DNA of 39,705 bases from PGYR01 sp034670025 (GTDB lineage: Bacteria > Bacteroidota > Ignavibacteria > Kapaibacteriales > UBA2268): contig JAXMOE010000011.1 of NCBI GenBank assembly GCA_034670025.1, positions 1 through 39,705 of the forward strand. The letters are read 5' to 3'. Position 1 is the first letter of the stretch. Each line of letters opens with the position of its first letter. The notes under the pieces were generated by a model that saw only the letters and a list, made by a program, of their open reading frames with translations, ran no database searches and had not been told where the DNA came from. Both the position numbers and the translations under genes were made by a program. This document shows, one piece after another, positions 1 to 8,254 of this stretch.

Positions 1-2
1 TA

Positions 3-362
3 GATAACGGTCTTGAAGTGAAGAAAAAAAAAGAGGTATAAATCAACCACTAACAGCAATCATAGTAATAAGATATCCGAGAATTTGATTAAAGGGAAGA
101 TCGTTGAAAGAGCTGATAGTGTTTGGGTAAGTGATATAACATACATAGAAACTTGTCAAGGTTTTTTATACTTATCTTTAGTTACAGACATTTACTCAAG
201 GAAGATAATGGGGTATAACTTAGCAGACAACTTGATGACAAGCGAGAGTTTGAAAGCATTAAAAATGGCAATCAAAACAAGTAAAAAGCAAGCCGATGTA
301 CATCATTCTGACCGAGGAGTCCAATACAGTAGTCAGATGTATTTAAACAAGCTTAAGAAAAT
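3..362 (+). pseudogene. IS3-family transposase (OrfB) remnant, frameshifted and 3'-truncated
   Basis: This is the integrase-core half of an IS3-type transposase. The frame starting at base 3 gives DNGLEVKKKK and the frame from base 31 gives KRYKSTTNSNHSNK, which together form a typical OrfB segment. The switch happens in a run of nine A (24-32); eight would keep one frame. Downstream are the first catalytic Asp in WVSDITYIE and the second in HHSDRGVQYSS. The reading then leaves the family after about LNKLKK near base 355, so the third catalytic residue (Glu) and the right end of the element are missing. The 5' part lies outside the window. This copy cannot encode an active enzyme. The exact junction is uncertain by some tens of bases. 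Confidence 0.85.
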
Positions 363-718
363 AAAGTCCAACAAACGTTCACAAAACATACAGTTTGTAG
401 CCGTTGGTACAGATGGACTGATATTACTGATAGACAGACAACTAACAAGCGTAGAAGACGACGGAAAACAAGAGCTAACAATAGACGAAAACGCAAACTT
501 TACAATATACCCCAACCCAGTTGGAAAAGAAACAGAGATAGTAGTAGAAAGCGAAGAGATAATTAAACTCTATTACTATAACTGACATAAGCGGTAATCA
601 ATCAATGAACATACACCAAGTGGGTAAAATGAGCTACACAGTACCTATTAGCAATATAGCGAGCGGTGTTTATTTCATCACGGTCAATGGGGTTTCTAAG
701 CAGTTTGTTGTGGAGTGA
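363..718 (+). pseudogene. C-terminal remnant of a T9SS-secreted protein fused to the IS remnant
   Basis: After the transposase similarity stops, the same open frame continues as QFVAVGTDGLILL, which resembles the last blade of a YCF48/BNR-like propeller. It is followed by an acidic linker and FTIYPNPVGKETEIVVES, the start of a T9SS type A sorting domain. That frame stops at 583-585. The rest of the sorting domain (TDISGNQS, then ASGVYFITVNG, then QFVVE) lies in the next frame and ends with TGA at 716-718, so a one-base indel near 560-572 breaks it. No start codon or signal peptide is present. The most likely history is an IS insertion followed by a deletion that removed the rest of both genes. 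The T9SS assignment is by motif. Confidence 0.8.
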
Positions 719-1097
719 GTGGTGGTGTTTACTCCGCTGCGTGTGAAGCCAACGGCATTAGCGGAGGTGGATTCCGATAGAATATCGGAAGACTTAAGGT
801 GGACAATACTAACAAAGTCCTCCCCAGTCTGAACAAGTTCAGACAGCCCCCAAATGGGCATAAGAGCTGTGGTGATGTATTCAATATGTCTCTACCGATG
901 AGTTCATTTTGACAGGCTCAATGCACCACATTGTTCTTAATCAGTACTGTAATTTTTAACACCTCATGTTTTACTGTTCTCTAACTCCATTTGATTTGAA
1001 TGTTTTTTTACCTAATTCCAATATTAAATTTAACAGAATTGTTCTAATTCTTATATTGCAACTTCTTAATAACGAAAACAAATTAAAATAGAATAAA
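719..1097. repeat. Intergenic stretch with stem-loop repeat fragments, then icd leader
   Basis: No gene is seen here. The first part carries pieces of the dispersed repeat family found elsewhere in the window: the palindrome GTCTGAAC-aa-GTTCAGAC at 827-844 followed by a segment also present at 7831-7868, a 'tattcaatatgtctctacc' piece near 880-900, and 'gacaggctcaatgcacc' near 911-927. The last 150 bases are AT-rich and probably hold the isocitrate dehydrogenase promoter; I cannot place it exactly. Confidence 0.6.
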
Positions 1098-2561
1098 ATG
1101 GACAAGATAAAAGTAACATTAGCCAAAGGCGATGGAATTGGATTAGAAATTACAGATGCAGTTTTGGATATATTGGAAGCTGCGGGTGCTCCTCTGGAAT
1201 ATGAGGAAATCAACGTGGGTGAGCAAGTATATCTGAAAGGAATAAAAACTGGTATTCCTGACGACGCGTGGGATACAATCACTCGCAACGGAACATTCCT
1301 AAAAGGGCCAATTACCACTCCACAAGGTGGCGGTTACAAAAGCTTGAACGTAACTATCCGTAAGACTTTGGGTTTGTTTGCCAATGTGCGTCCGGTAAAG
1401 GCGTACAGTCCTTATATTCAATCGCACTTCCCGAAGATGGATGTAGTTGTTGTACGCGAGAATGAGGAAGATTTGTACGCTGGTATTGAACACCAACAAA
1501 CTCCCGAAGTAGTACAAGCATTGAAGTTAATTTCGCGTCCTGGTAGTGAAAAAATTATCCGCTATGCTTTTGAATACGCAAAGGCACACGGCAGAAAGAA
1601 AGTTACTTGTATGTCGAAGGACAATATTATGAAACACGCCGATGGCTTGTTCCACAAGGTATTTGACGAAGTGAAGGAAGAGTATCCTGAGATTGAATCA
1701 GAGCACTACATCATAGATATCGGTACTGCAAGAATTGCTAACGACCCAGAAAGATTCGACGTTATTGTTACACTTAATCTTTATGGCGACATTATTTCTG
1801 ATGTCACTGCCGAAATAGCTGGCTCAGTAGGTATGGGTGGCTCGTCGAATGTTGGCGAAAACGTTGCCATGTTCGAAGCAATTCACGGTTCGGCTCCTGA
1901 CATAGCTGGTAAGAACATAGCTAACCCAAGTGGATTGCTCAACGGTGCTTGTATGATGTTAGTTCACTTAAATTTGGCTGATCATGCTTATAAGATTCAG
2001 AATGCATTGCTAAAAACAATAGAAGACGGAATACACACTGGAGACCTGAAAAGTGAGCTGACTAAAGAGTTAGTCGGCACTAAGGAATTTGCTCAAGCAG
2101 TAATAGAAAGATTAGGGCAAAAGCCAGCTAACTTTAGTGTTCCTAAACCATCGAACCACAAAATACAGCTGCCGCAGTATAGCACTCCGAGGGCTACTAA
2201 GACATTAGTAGGCGTCGATGTTTATTTGGATTGGAACGAGAGCAACCGCAGACCAAGCGAGTTAGGTAAGCAGTTAGAGCAACTTGCTCCCGAGGGTTTA
2301 GAGCTGAAGACAATTTCGAACAGAGGAATTGCTGTTTACCCAGGAGTTGACAGAGATATATTCTGCTCTGACCACTGGTCATGTCGTTTTGTTAGCCCCG
2401 AACACAGCTCTACTAAAGGTAAGGCGGAGATAGACAAAAAGTTGATTGTGGAGTTATTGAACAGCATCAATAATTTTGGTTTGGACTTTATTAAAACAGA
2501 AAATATATACACTTTCAGTGGCGAAAGAGCTTACTCCCTTGCACAAGGCGAAGTAAGTTAG
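1098..2561 (+). CDS. icd: Isocitrate dehydrogenase, Thermus-type, probably NAD-dependent
   Basis: Converts isocitrate to 2-oxoglutarate and CO2 in the TCA cycle, in the cytoplasm. The 487-residue protein has the beta-decarboxylating dehydrogenase core: GDGIG near residue 11, the substrate segment with S82, N84, R88 and R98, R120, Y127, and the metal-binding aspartates in LYGDIISD (231-235). The extra domain after about residue 350 is typical of the longer Thermus/Rickettsia-type enzymes. The cofactor motif HGSAPDIAG has Asp268-Ile269 where NADP enzymes carry Lys-Tyr, so NAD use is inferred. The start ATG fits the N-terminal family boundary; there is no clear Shine-Dalgarno, only an A-rich leader. 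It is transcribed alone and faces a GNAT gene across a shared terminator. Confidence 0.95.
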   Translation: MDKIKVTLAKGDGIGLEITDAVLDILEAAGAPLEYEEINVGEQVYLKGIKTGIPDDAWDTITRNGTFLKGPITTPQGGGYKSLNVTIRKTLGLFANVRPVKAYSPYIQSHFPKMDVVVVRENEEDLYAGIEHQQTPEVVQALKLISRPGSEKIIRYAFEYAKAHGRKKVTCMSKDNIMKHADGLFHKVFDEVKEEYPEIESEHYIIDIGTARIANDPERFDVIVTLNLYGDIISDVTAEIAGSVGMGGSSNVGENVAMFEAIHGSAPDIAGKNIANPSGLLNGACMMLVHLNLADHAYKIQNALLKTIEDGIHTGDLKSELTKELVGTKEFAQAVIERLGQKPANFSVPKPSNHKIQLPQYSTPRATKTLVGVDVYLDWNESNRRPSELGKQLEQLAPEGLELKTISNRGIAVYPGVDRDIFCSDHWSCRFVSPEHSSTKGKAEIDKKLIVELLNSINNFGLDFIKTENIYTFSGERAYSLAQGEVS

Positions 2562-2588
2562 ACAGAAGAAATTTATTGGACCTATAAG

Positions 2589-2622
2589 CCCCTCATCAAC
2601 CAGTTTGGTGAGGGGTTTTTTT
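2589..2622. terminator. Bidirectional-position terminator between icd and GNAT gene
   Basis: Stem CCCCTCA (2589-2595) pairs with TGAGGGG (2609-2615), extendable by a few pairs, and is followed by a T run to 2622. It sits 28 bases after icd and just beyond the end of the convergent acetyltransferase gene. The T run serves the + strand. Confidence 0.85.
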
Positions 2623-2626
2623 GTAC

Positions 2627-3163
2627 TCAAGTTTGACTAACTCCTGGAAGAGTTTTATTTAAGCTCTTATACCAAACAACATCCTCGCCACCTGGGTCAT
2701 AGGGAGCAAATTTATCAAACGTCATACCTACTTTTTCCATAACTCTAATTGACGCCTTATTCTCTTTCATGGCAATAGCTATTATCTTGAGTAGTTTTAG
2801 CTGCTCGAACCCATATTCCAACACTGCCTCCGAGGCCTCAGTAGCATAACCCTTACCCCAAAACTGCGGCATAAACCTATAACCAAGGTCTATCTCGTCG
2901 AACTCTGGAAGGTAAGCCAGTCCTACCCAACCAATAAACTGTTTATCTTTTTTCAGAAATGTGGACCATCTGCCATATCCATACTTCTTGTAGTTAGGCA
3001 CTCTTTCTAGTATTGCCTTTTCCATCTCTTCCAGTGACTGTATTGTTGGCTCGCCAGTATATCGGTGCACTTCCTCATCCGAATACATTTTGAGCATATC
3101 CACTTTGTCCGCTGGGACTATCTCCCTTAGGAATAGTCTTTCTGTTTCTATTATTGGTTTCAT
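2627..3163 (-). CDS. GNAT-family N-acetyltransferase (RimJ/RimL-like)
   Basis: Transfers an acetyl group from acetyl-CoA to an amine; the substrate cannot be read from sequence. The 178 residues cover one Acetyltransf_3 domain. The N-terminus IIETERLFLREIVPAD is the classical RimJ/RimL opening, the CoA pyrophosphate loop is in FMPQFWGKGYATEA (about 98-111), and KENKASIRVMEKVGM matches the conserved alpha-4 region of the family. The gene follows a small exported-protein gene on the same strand with a 9-base gap, so the two may be cotranscribed. Related bacterial proteins acetylate ribosomal protein N-termini, antibiotics or small metabolites. Confidence 0.85.
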   Translation of the reverse strand: MKPIIETERLFLREIVPADKVDMLKMYSDEEVHRYTGEPTIQSLEEMEKAILERVPNYKKYGYGRWSTFLKKDKQFIGWVGLAYLPEFDEIDLGYRFMPQFWGKGYATEASEAVLEYGFEQLKLLKIIAIAMKENKASIRVMEKVGMTFDKFAPYDPGGEDVVWYKSLNKTLPGVSQT

Positions 3164-3172
3164 GGTTATTCT

Positions 3173-3664
3173 TCACCTAAATTGATATGCGTAGCCGAGT
3201 TGACCTATTAGTACATAACTTAGTCTCCTAGTGCTAGCACCTGTGCCTAATGACAGTCCAAAATTAAAATAAAAACCATGTGAGCTAGCAGTTGAATTAA
3301 TTGTGAAGTACTTATAAATGTTGTCAATTCCTGATGCTTTAACGATTGGATCAATTACCCAAAAACCAACCCCAGCACATAATGTAGAGTAAGTTTTGCC
3401 TTCTTCACTCAGCTTCACACCGAAGTCAGCTTGTGCACCATACGGAAAACCAACATGACCTCCCGAGAGCTTCCATAGGAAATTCTCCGAATGTATTACG
3501 CCAACAAGATTCAATTGACCAGGTCTTCCAATTGCAAGACCCAATTCATAATTAACAGGTTTTACTATCGATTCTGGACCAGCAATCAAAACTGTATCTT
3601 TTTCAACTACATACACAGTATCCTTAGTCTGTGATTGCAGTGTTAGCCCAGCTATTAGGAGCAT
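3173..3664 (-). CDS. Small exported protein of unknown function, probable outer-membrane beta-barrel
   Basis: Not recognised as a named family. The first 13 residues from the ATG (MLLIAGLTLQSQT) look like the second half of a signal peptide. In-frame codons upstream, to about 3691, read ITKTLIIIT, so the true start may be a rare ATT at 3691 or the sequence may carry an error; an ATG at 3740 is out of frame. The mature part has alternating glycine/aromatic strands and ends in YAYQFR, a terminal aromatic-x-Arg pattern seen in beta-barrel outer-membrane proteins. Barrel topology is inference. The downstream GNAT gene begins 9 bases later on the same strand. Confidence 0.65.
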   Translation of the reverse strand: MLLIAGLTLQSQTKDTVYVVEKDTVLIAGPESIVKPVNYELGLAIGRPGQLNLVGVIHSENFLWKLSGGHVGFPYGAQADFGVKLSEEGKTYSTLCAGVGFWVIDPIVKASGIDNIYKYFTINSTASSHGFYFNFGLSLGTGASTRRLSYVLIGQLGYAYQFR

Positions 3665-3845
3665 TGTTATAATTATGAGAGTTTTTGTAATTGTGGGGTT
3701 AAGTCTTATCTGTTACTTGGTCTAATGTTAGTGTTTTCATTTTGTGTTTTCCTTCGTTTATACCATATTAATCATTAATAGCAAAACAATCAAAAATTAT
3801 ACTAAATAGTTATCTAAATCGATTAGCATATATACAGTAATTTTA

Positions 3846-3853
3846 TATATTTG
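3846..3853 (+). promoter_or_regulatory. Candidate TAnnTTTG -7 promoter element for the RM gene
   Basis: TATATTTG matches the Bacteroidota -7 consensus TAnnTTTG and lies 36 bases before the ATG at 3889 in a very AT-rich leader. I do not see a convincing -33 element, so this is a weak assignment. Confidence 0.4.
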
Positions 3854-3888
3854 TTTAATTGCCAAAATGTAAATAGCCAAATAATTCA

Positions 3889-6800
3889 ATGAACCACAAG
3901 AAATTAATAGCAGCATTAGGATATTCCCCTAAAGACAACACTTCTGAGTTATATCATAAGATATATAACGAGTACGAAATTGAAGTTGATTTGAAAAATA
4001 AAAAATTCAATTATGGAGATAAAATTAATGTTGAAAGCAGTACTACCCTAAATTTTTCGCAAGAAGAAAACTGGGTAGTGTTAGAATGTGTAGATAGATT
4101 ACTTGAAAAGGGGTATAAACCAAAAGACATTACTTTAGAAAAAACATTTAAAGTTGGACATGGTGCTTCTGGTGGAAGATTAGATATATTCGTTACTAAA
4201 AATGGCAAGGCATTCTTAATGATAGAATGCAAAACTTATGGTAAAGAGTTTAACAAAGAGTTTGCTAATATAAATAAGAATGGCGGACAGCTGTTTACTT
4301 ATTTCCAAAATGATACCGCAACTGAGTACCTTATGCTCTATGCTTCAAAGTTTGAAGATGGTGAAGTAAAAAACAAACAAGCCATAATAAAAATAGAAGA
4401 CCATTATCGTGAAGCTGGAAACGTAGTTGATGTTTTTGAGCGATGGAACAAGATCACTTTAGAAAATGGAGTTTTTGACAGTTGGGTAGAACCTTACAAC
4501 TTTGAAAACAAGAGAATAATTAAAAAAGAATTGATTCCTTTGGATGAAGATGCAAGTATTTCTCTTTTTCATAGCTTCCTATCAATTCTCCGTAAACACT
4601 CTGTATCGGACAAACCGAATGCGTTCAATGTAATATTTGACTTATTCCTTGCAAAGCTTTGGGACGAGAAAAAAGAAGATTTTGATGAGATGGATTTTCA
4701 GTGGAAAGAAAACGAAGACGATGCTGTTAGTTTTCAATACAGACTTATCAGATTGTATAAGGAAGGAATGAACGACTTCTTAAAAAAAGAAGTCATTGGT
4801 TTGAGTGATGACGACTTTCAAGGCATAAAAGAAGAAGATATAAAAAAAATTAAAAAGAAAGTCCTTATGTTAGAAAGGGTTTTCAATATCAAAACAGTAT
4901 TGGATGAAGAGTCTTTTGAGGAAAATCAAAGAGTTTTAAAAGAGATTGTTGAACTACTTCAAAAATATCAAATTCGTTACCCAAGAAAGCAACAGCACTT
5001 GAGTGATTTCTTTGAGCGATTATTAACAACAGGACTAAAACAAGAGGCAGGACAGTTCTTTACTCCGCCACCGATTACTAAATTTATTGTTCGCTCAATA
5101 CCAATCAAAGACGCTTTGGTTGAGCATGTAAATCAGCCATCGCCTGAACTCCCTGCTATGATTGACAACGCTGTGGGTAGTGGGCACTTCCTAACAGAAT
5201 TGATGGAAGAATATCAGTCAATTATAAACGGTCTTGATATATCTAACTTCAGAACTGATGCTAAAAAGAAAATTGAATCTTGGCGAATAGATGAATATAG
5301 TTGGGCTTCCAAGTATATCTATGGGGTCGATATTGATTACAGATTAGTAAAAGTAGCGAAAGTTGGTTGCTATTTCTATGGCGATGGATTAGCTCAAGTA
5401 ATTCACGGTGATGGATTAGATAATTTCGCTACCTCGAAAAAATATCGTGGGTTGCTGAAAGAAAATGCAAAATCACCGCAATTTCAATTTGTTCTATCTA
5501 ATCCACCTTATTCCGTATCTACTTTCAAAACAAATATGAAATCTTCCGAAGCGGAGAAAGATTTTTCTCTCTTCAACTATATGACGGACAGAAGTTCGGA
5601 AATAGAATGCCTGTTCGTAGAAAGAACAAAGCAATTACTTAAAACTGATGGAGTCACTGCACTAATATTGCCTAGTTCCATTTTGAGTAACTCGGGTGTT
5701 CAGACCAAAACACGCGATATTTTATTAAAATCTTTTGATATACTTGCTATTACCGAACTGGGCTCTAATACTTTTATGGCTACTGGTACTAATACAGTTG
5801 TTTTGTTTATGAGAAGAAAGGATGACAAAATAGCCCAACAAATAGAAGAAACAATAGAAAAATCTTTCGTTGAACAAAAAGATTATTCTACTAATGGTAT
5901 AGAAAAACCAATTAACAAATATATTTCTGATATATGGGAAGATATTACTTATGATGATTACAAATCATTGATGAACAGAAAGCCCAATGAAAAAATAGTA
6001 AATCACGAAATTTACAAAGATTATGACAAAAGTATAAAAGAGAAAGACTCTGGCAAAAAATGGAATAAGATAATAAGCACAGAGAAAGAAAAAGCCCTGC
6101 ACTATACCTTAGCTTACAACAAAAAAGTTGTGTTAGTTAAAACTGGCTCTAAAAAGAAAGAAAAGCAATTCCTCGGCTATGAGTTTAGCAACAGAAGAGG
6201 TAGTGAAGGTATGCACCCAGTGCAAAGAAGCAAAACTGTTGACGGATGCACAAAGCTATACGACCCAAAAAGTTATGACAATCCAGAAAAAGCAAGCACT
6301 TACATTTACGAAGCTTTTGCAAAAGGAAATTTTGATTTAGATATAGATGACTCGCTGAAAAACAATGTTAGCTACCAGAACTTAACAGATATGATTACTT
6401 TCGATAGAGTTGATTTTGATAAATCTATTTCACTTTCAGCTAAAAAAAAAGTAATCATAACCAGTAAGTACAACCAAACACGAATTGAAAATTTATTTTT
6501 AGAAATTAAAAATGGTAAGAATGTAACTCAAAATGATGAAAAAGGTAAATTTCGAGTTTCAAGAATAGAATCCATTTCAAATGGTAAATTTGATATCGAA
6601 GCAACTAAATGGACAAATGACACAATAAATGAAAATGATTTTTTAAAGAAAGGTGATTTTCTATTTAGTCACATTAATAGTGTTTGGCATCTAGGTAAAA
6701 CAGGATATTTCAACTTAAATGAAAATGTTGTTCACGGTGTCAATTTATTAAGATTTAGACCAAATCAATCTTTGGTATTACCAAAGTATGTATATGAAAT

Positions 6801-7614
6801 ATTCAATCAAAAAGTATTTGTCAAAGAAATTCAAAAATACGCCAAAAAGGCTGCAAATCAAGCAAGTATAAATGTTAGACAAATAGACAAAATCAAAATC
6901 CCACTCCCTCCACTCGATGTACAGAAAAAAATAGTAGATGAAATAGAAGTGCTGGAAAAACAGGAAGAAAAGGCGAAGAGTGAAGTTGAGGAGTTGAAGG
7001 GGGAGATTTTTTCATTTATAGATACTTCTAATATAAATAAAAAGCCATTAAAATATTATTTAGACAGCATAAACCCTTCAAAATCTGAGACAATTAAAGA
7101 TTTAGATCCTAATACAAATGTTTCTTTTCTCGGTATGGCTGATGTAAGTAATGATGGCGAGATAATAGAAATGCAACCCCGTCTCTTAAAAAAAGTAAAA
7201 ACAGGATATACTTTTTTTCAAAACGAAGATGTGCTATTTGCCAAAATCACACCTTGCACTGAAAATGGCAAAGGTGCATTTGTCAATGGACTAATTAATA
7301 ATTTAGGATTTGGTAGCACAGAATTCTTTGTTCTAAGAGCAAATAAAATGCTCATTTCCCCAAAACTTTTATTCTATATAACGCAATATAAAGATTTTAG
7401 AATAAATGCTGAAAGGCATATGACAGGAACATCAGGACATAGAAGAGTTCCAAAATCATTTGTTGAAAATTATGAAGTTTCTCCCCCACCAATAGAAGAG
7501 CAAGAAAAAGTAGTAGCTGAAATAGAAAAAATAGAAGAAAAGATATATAGATTAGAACAGCAAATAGCTAATATTCCTACTCAAAAAGAAGCTGTGTTGA
7601 AGAAGTATTTGTAG
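3889..7614 (+). CDS. Single-chain restriction-modification-specificity enzyme (type IIG/IIB-like, AloI-like layout)
   Basis: A 1241-residue fusion predicted to recognise, methylate and cleave DNA. Order: an N-terminal PD-(D/E)xK nuclease with D99 in GGRLDIF and E113-C-K115; a helical linker; an N6-adenine methyltransferase with QEAGQFFTPPPI, SAM motif DNAVGSGHFL (about 426-435) and catalytic NPPY (538-541); then two HsdS-like target-recognition halves. The first half ends in IPLPPLDVQKKIV plus a coiled coil, the second in PPPIEEQEKVVAEIEKIEEK plus a second coiled coil. No helicase motor is present, unlike type I HsdR. Two recognition halves suggest a bipartite, asymmetric target. No partner methylase or specificity gene is adjacent. 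The gene is clearly more AT-rich than its neighbours and borders a repeat cluster, which suggests transfer. Confidence 0.88.
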   Translation: MNHKKLIAALGYSPKDNTSELYHKIYNEYEIEVDLKNKKFNYGDKINVESSTTLNFSQEENWVVLECVDRLLEKGYKPKDITLEKTFKVGHGASGGRLDIFVTKNGKAFLMIECKTYGKEFNKEFANINKNGGQLFTYFQNDTATEYLMLYASKFEDGEVKNKQAIIKIEDHYREAGNVVDVFERWNKITLENGVFDSWVEPYNFENKRIIKKELIPLDEDASISLFHSFLSILRKHSVSDKPNAFNVIFDLFLAKLWDEKKEDFDEMDFQWKENEDDAVSFQYRLIRLYKEGMNDFLKKEVIGLSDDDFQGIKEEDIKKIKKKVLMLERVFNIKTVLDEESFEENQRVLKEIVELLQKYQIRYPRKQQHLSDFFERLLTTGLKQEAGQFFTPPPITKFIVRSIPIKDALVEHVNQPSPELPAMIDNAVGSGHFLTELMEEYQSIINGLDISNFRTDAKKKIESWRIDEYSWASKYIYGVDIDYRLVKVAKVGCYFYGDGLAQVIHGDGLDNFATSKKYRGLLKENAKSPQFQFVLSNPPYSVSTFKTNMKSSEAEKDFSLFNYMTDRSSEIECLFVERTKQLLKTDGVTALILPSSILSNSGVQTKTRDILLKSFDILAITELGSNTFMATGTNTVVLFMRRKDDKIAQQIEETIEKSFVEQKDYSTNGIEKPINKYISDIWEDITYDDYKSLMNRKPNEKIVNHEIYKDYDKSIKEKDSGKKWNKIISTEKEKALHYTLAYNKKVVLVKTGSKKKEKQFLGYEFSNRRGSEGMHPVQRSKTVDGCTKLYDPKSYDNPEKASTYIYEAFAKGNFDLDIDDSLKNNVSYQNLTDMITFDRVDFDKSISLSAKKKVIITSKYNQTRIENLFLEIKNGKNVTQNDEKGKFRVSRIESISNGKFDIEATKWTNDTINENDFLKKGDFLFSHINSVWHLGKTGYFNLNENVVHGVNLLRFRPNQSLVLPKYVYEIFNQKVFVKEIQKYAKKAANQASINVRQIDKIKIPLPPLDVQKKIVDEIEVLEKQEEKAKSEVEELKGEIFSFIDTSNINKKPLKYYLDSINPSKSETIKDLDPNTNVSFLGMADVSNDGEIIEMQPRLLKKVKTGYTFFQNEDVLFAKITPCTENGKGAFVNGLINNLGFGSTEFFVLRANKMLISPKLLFYITQYKDFRINAERHMTGTSGHRRVPKSFVENYEVSPPPIEEQEKVVAEIEKIEEKIYRLEQQIANIPTQKEAVLKKYL

Positions 7615-7636
7615 CTACTCATTAACCAACAATAGA

Positions 7637-8066
7637 GACTCTTTACTTCGGCTTATCGCTCAGCAAAGGCGCTACGCCCAGAGTGACGGTGGTGCATATC
7701 TTCCGCTGGCTTAAGGTGGATAAACAGGTGTCATTGCGAAAAATATCTGTTTGCTGATATTTTTCGCAATCTATCTTTACTAATAGTGACAGCCACGCTA
7801 CGCTCGCTGTGACATGCCTATCCTCCCTAAGTCTGAACAGTTCAGACAGCCCCTCCAAAGGAGCATAGAACAATGACTGGCGCTTCGACAGGCTCAGCGA
7901 CCGATTTGTGATTAAATTTCTTTGTGAGGAGACGTATGCAATACGTCTCTACGGTGCAAATTTCAGACATTTCGACAAGCTCAATGCACCGCATTTCGAC
8001 ACCTGTGCTGAGCATGTCGAAGTAAGCTCAATACACCGCATTTCGACGAACTGAAAGCACAGGAAT
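7637..8066. repeat. Cluster of dispersed intergenic stem-loop repeats
   Basis: There is no gene in these 430 bases. They hold: (a) 7637-7687, whose reverse complement recurs at 30029-30085; (b) a 15-bp perfect inverted repeat at 7733-7747 and 7756-7770 with loop TGTTTGCT, related to copies at 31676-31730, 33255-33310 and inverted at 30146-30196; (c) palindrome GTCTGAAC/GTTCAGAC at 7831-7847, also at 827-844; (d) 'gacgtatgcaatacgtctc' at about 7930; (e) three pieces like 'tcgacaagctcaatgcacc' at 7970-8045. Open frames crossing this stretch are by-products of the repeats. Confidence 0.8.
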
Positions 8067-8249
8067 TTACTCCACGTCTTCCTCACGCTCCTTGCGTTGG
8101 TATGAGCGGTAAAGTAGAAAAAGGTACAAGATAGTCACCAAGGTGGAAGGCAGCCAACCGAAGCCAACTACGTAGTAAAAGAAGAAATAGCTACCAAGAC
8201 CAAGCACGGTAAGGGCGGCTATCTGTTTGGGGCGAGTGTTCAAATTCAT
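8067..8249 (-). CDS. Small two-helix membrane protein
   Basis: Function unknown. The 60 residues begin NLNTRPKQIAAL, cross the membrane twice (about 11-27 and 33-48) and end in a charged tail RSYQRKEREEDVE. It begins 5 bases after the stop of the HD-domain gene on the same strand, so it looks like the last gene of a CNNM-HD operon. Such tight spacing and the clean hydrophobic pattern argue that it is a real gene despite its size. Its downstream end abuts a repeat cluster. Confidence 0.7.
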   Translation of the reverse strand: MNLNTRPKQIAALTVLGLGSYFFFYYVVGFGWLPSTLVTILYLFLLYRSYQRKEREEDVE

Positions 8250-8254
8250 TGCAC

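Noticed and set aside
20..40. Programmed frameshift at the A9 run
   Set aside because: The run lies within the OrfB integrase core, not at the OrfA/OrfB overlap, and the gene is truncated anyway.
670..1318. Minus-strand open frames between the IS remnant and icd
   Set aside because: One lies on repeat sequence and the other is antisense to the icd start; neither has family features.
7643..7873. Minus-strand open frame of 76 codons across the repeat cluster
   Set aside because: It consists of repeat and palindrome sequence with no protein-like composition; related repeats elsewhere do not keep it open.
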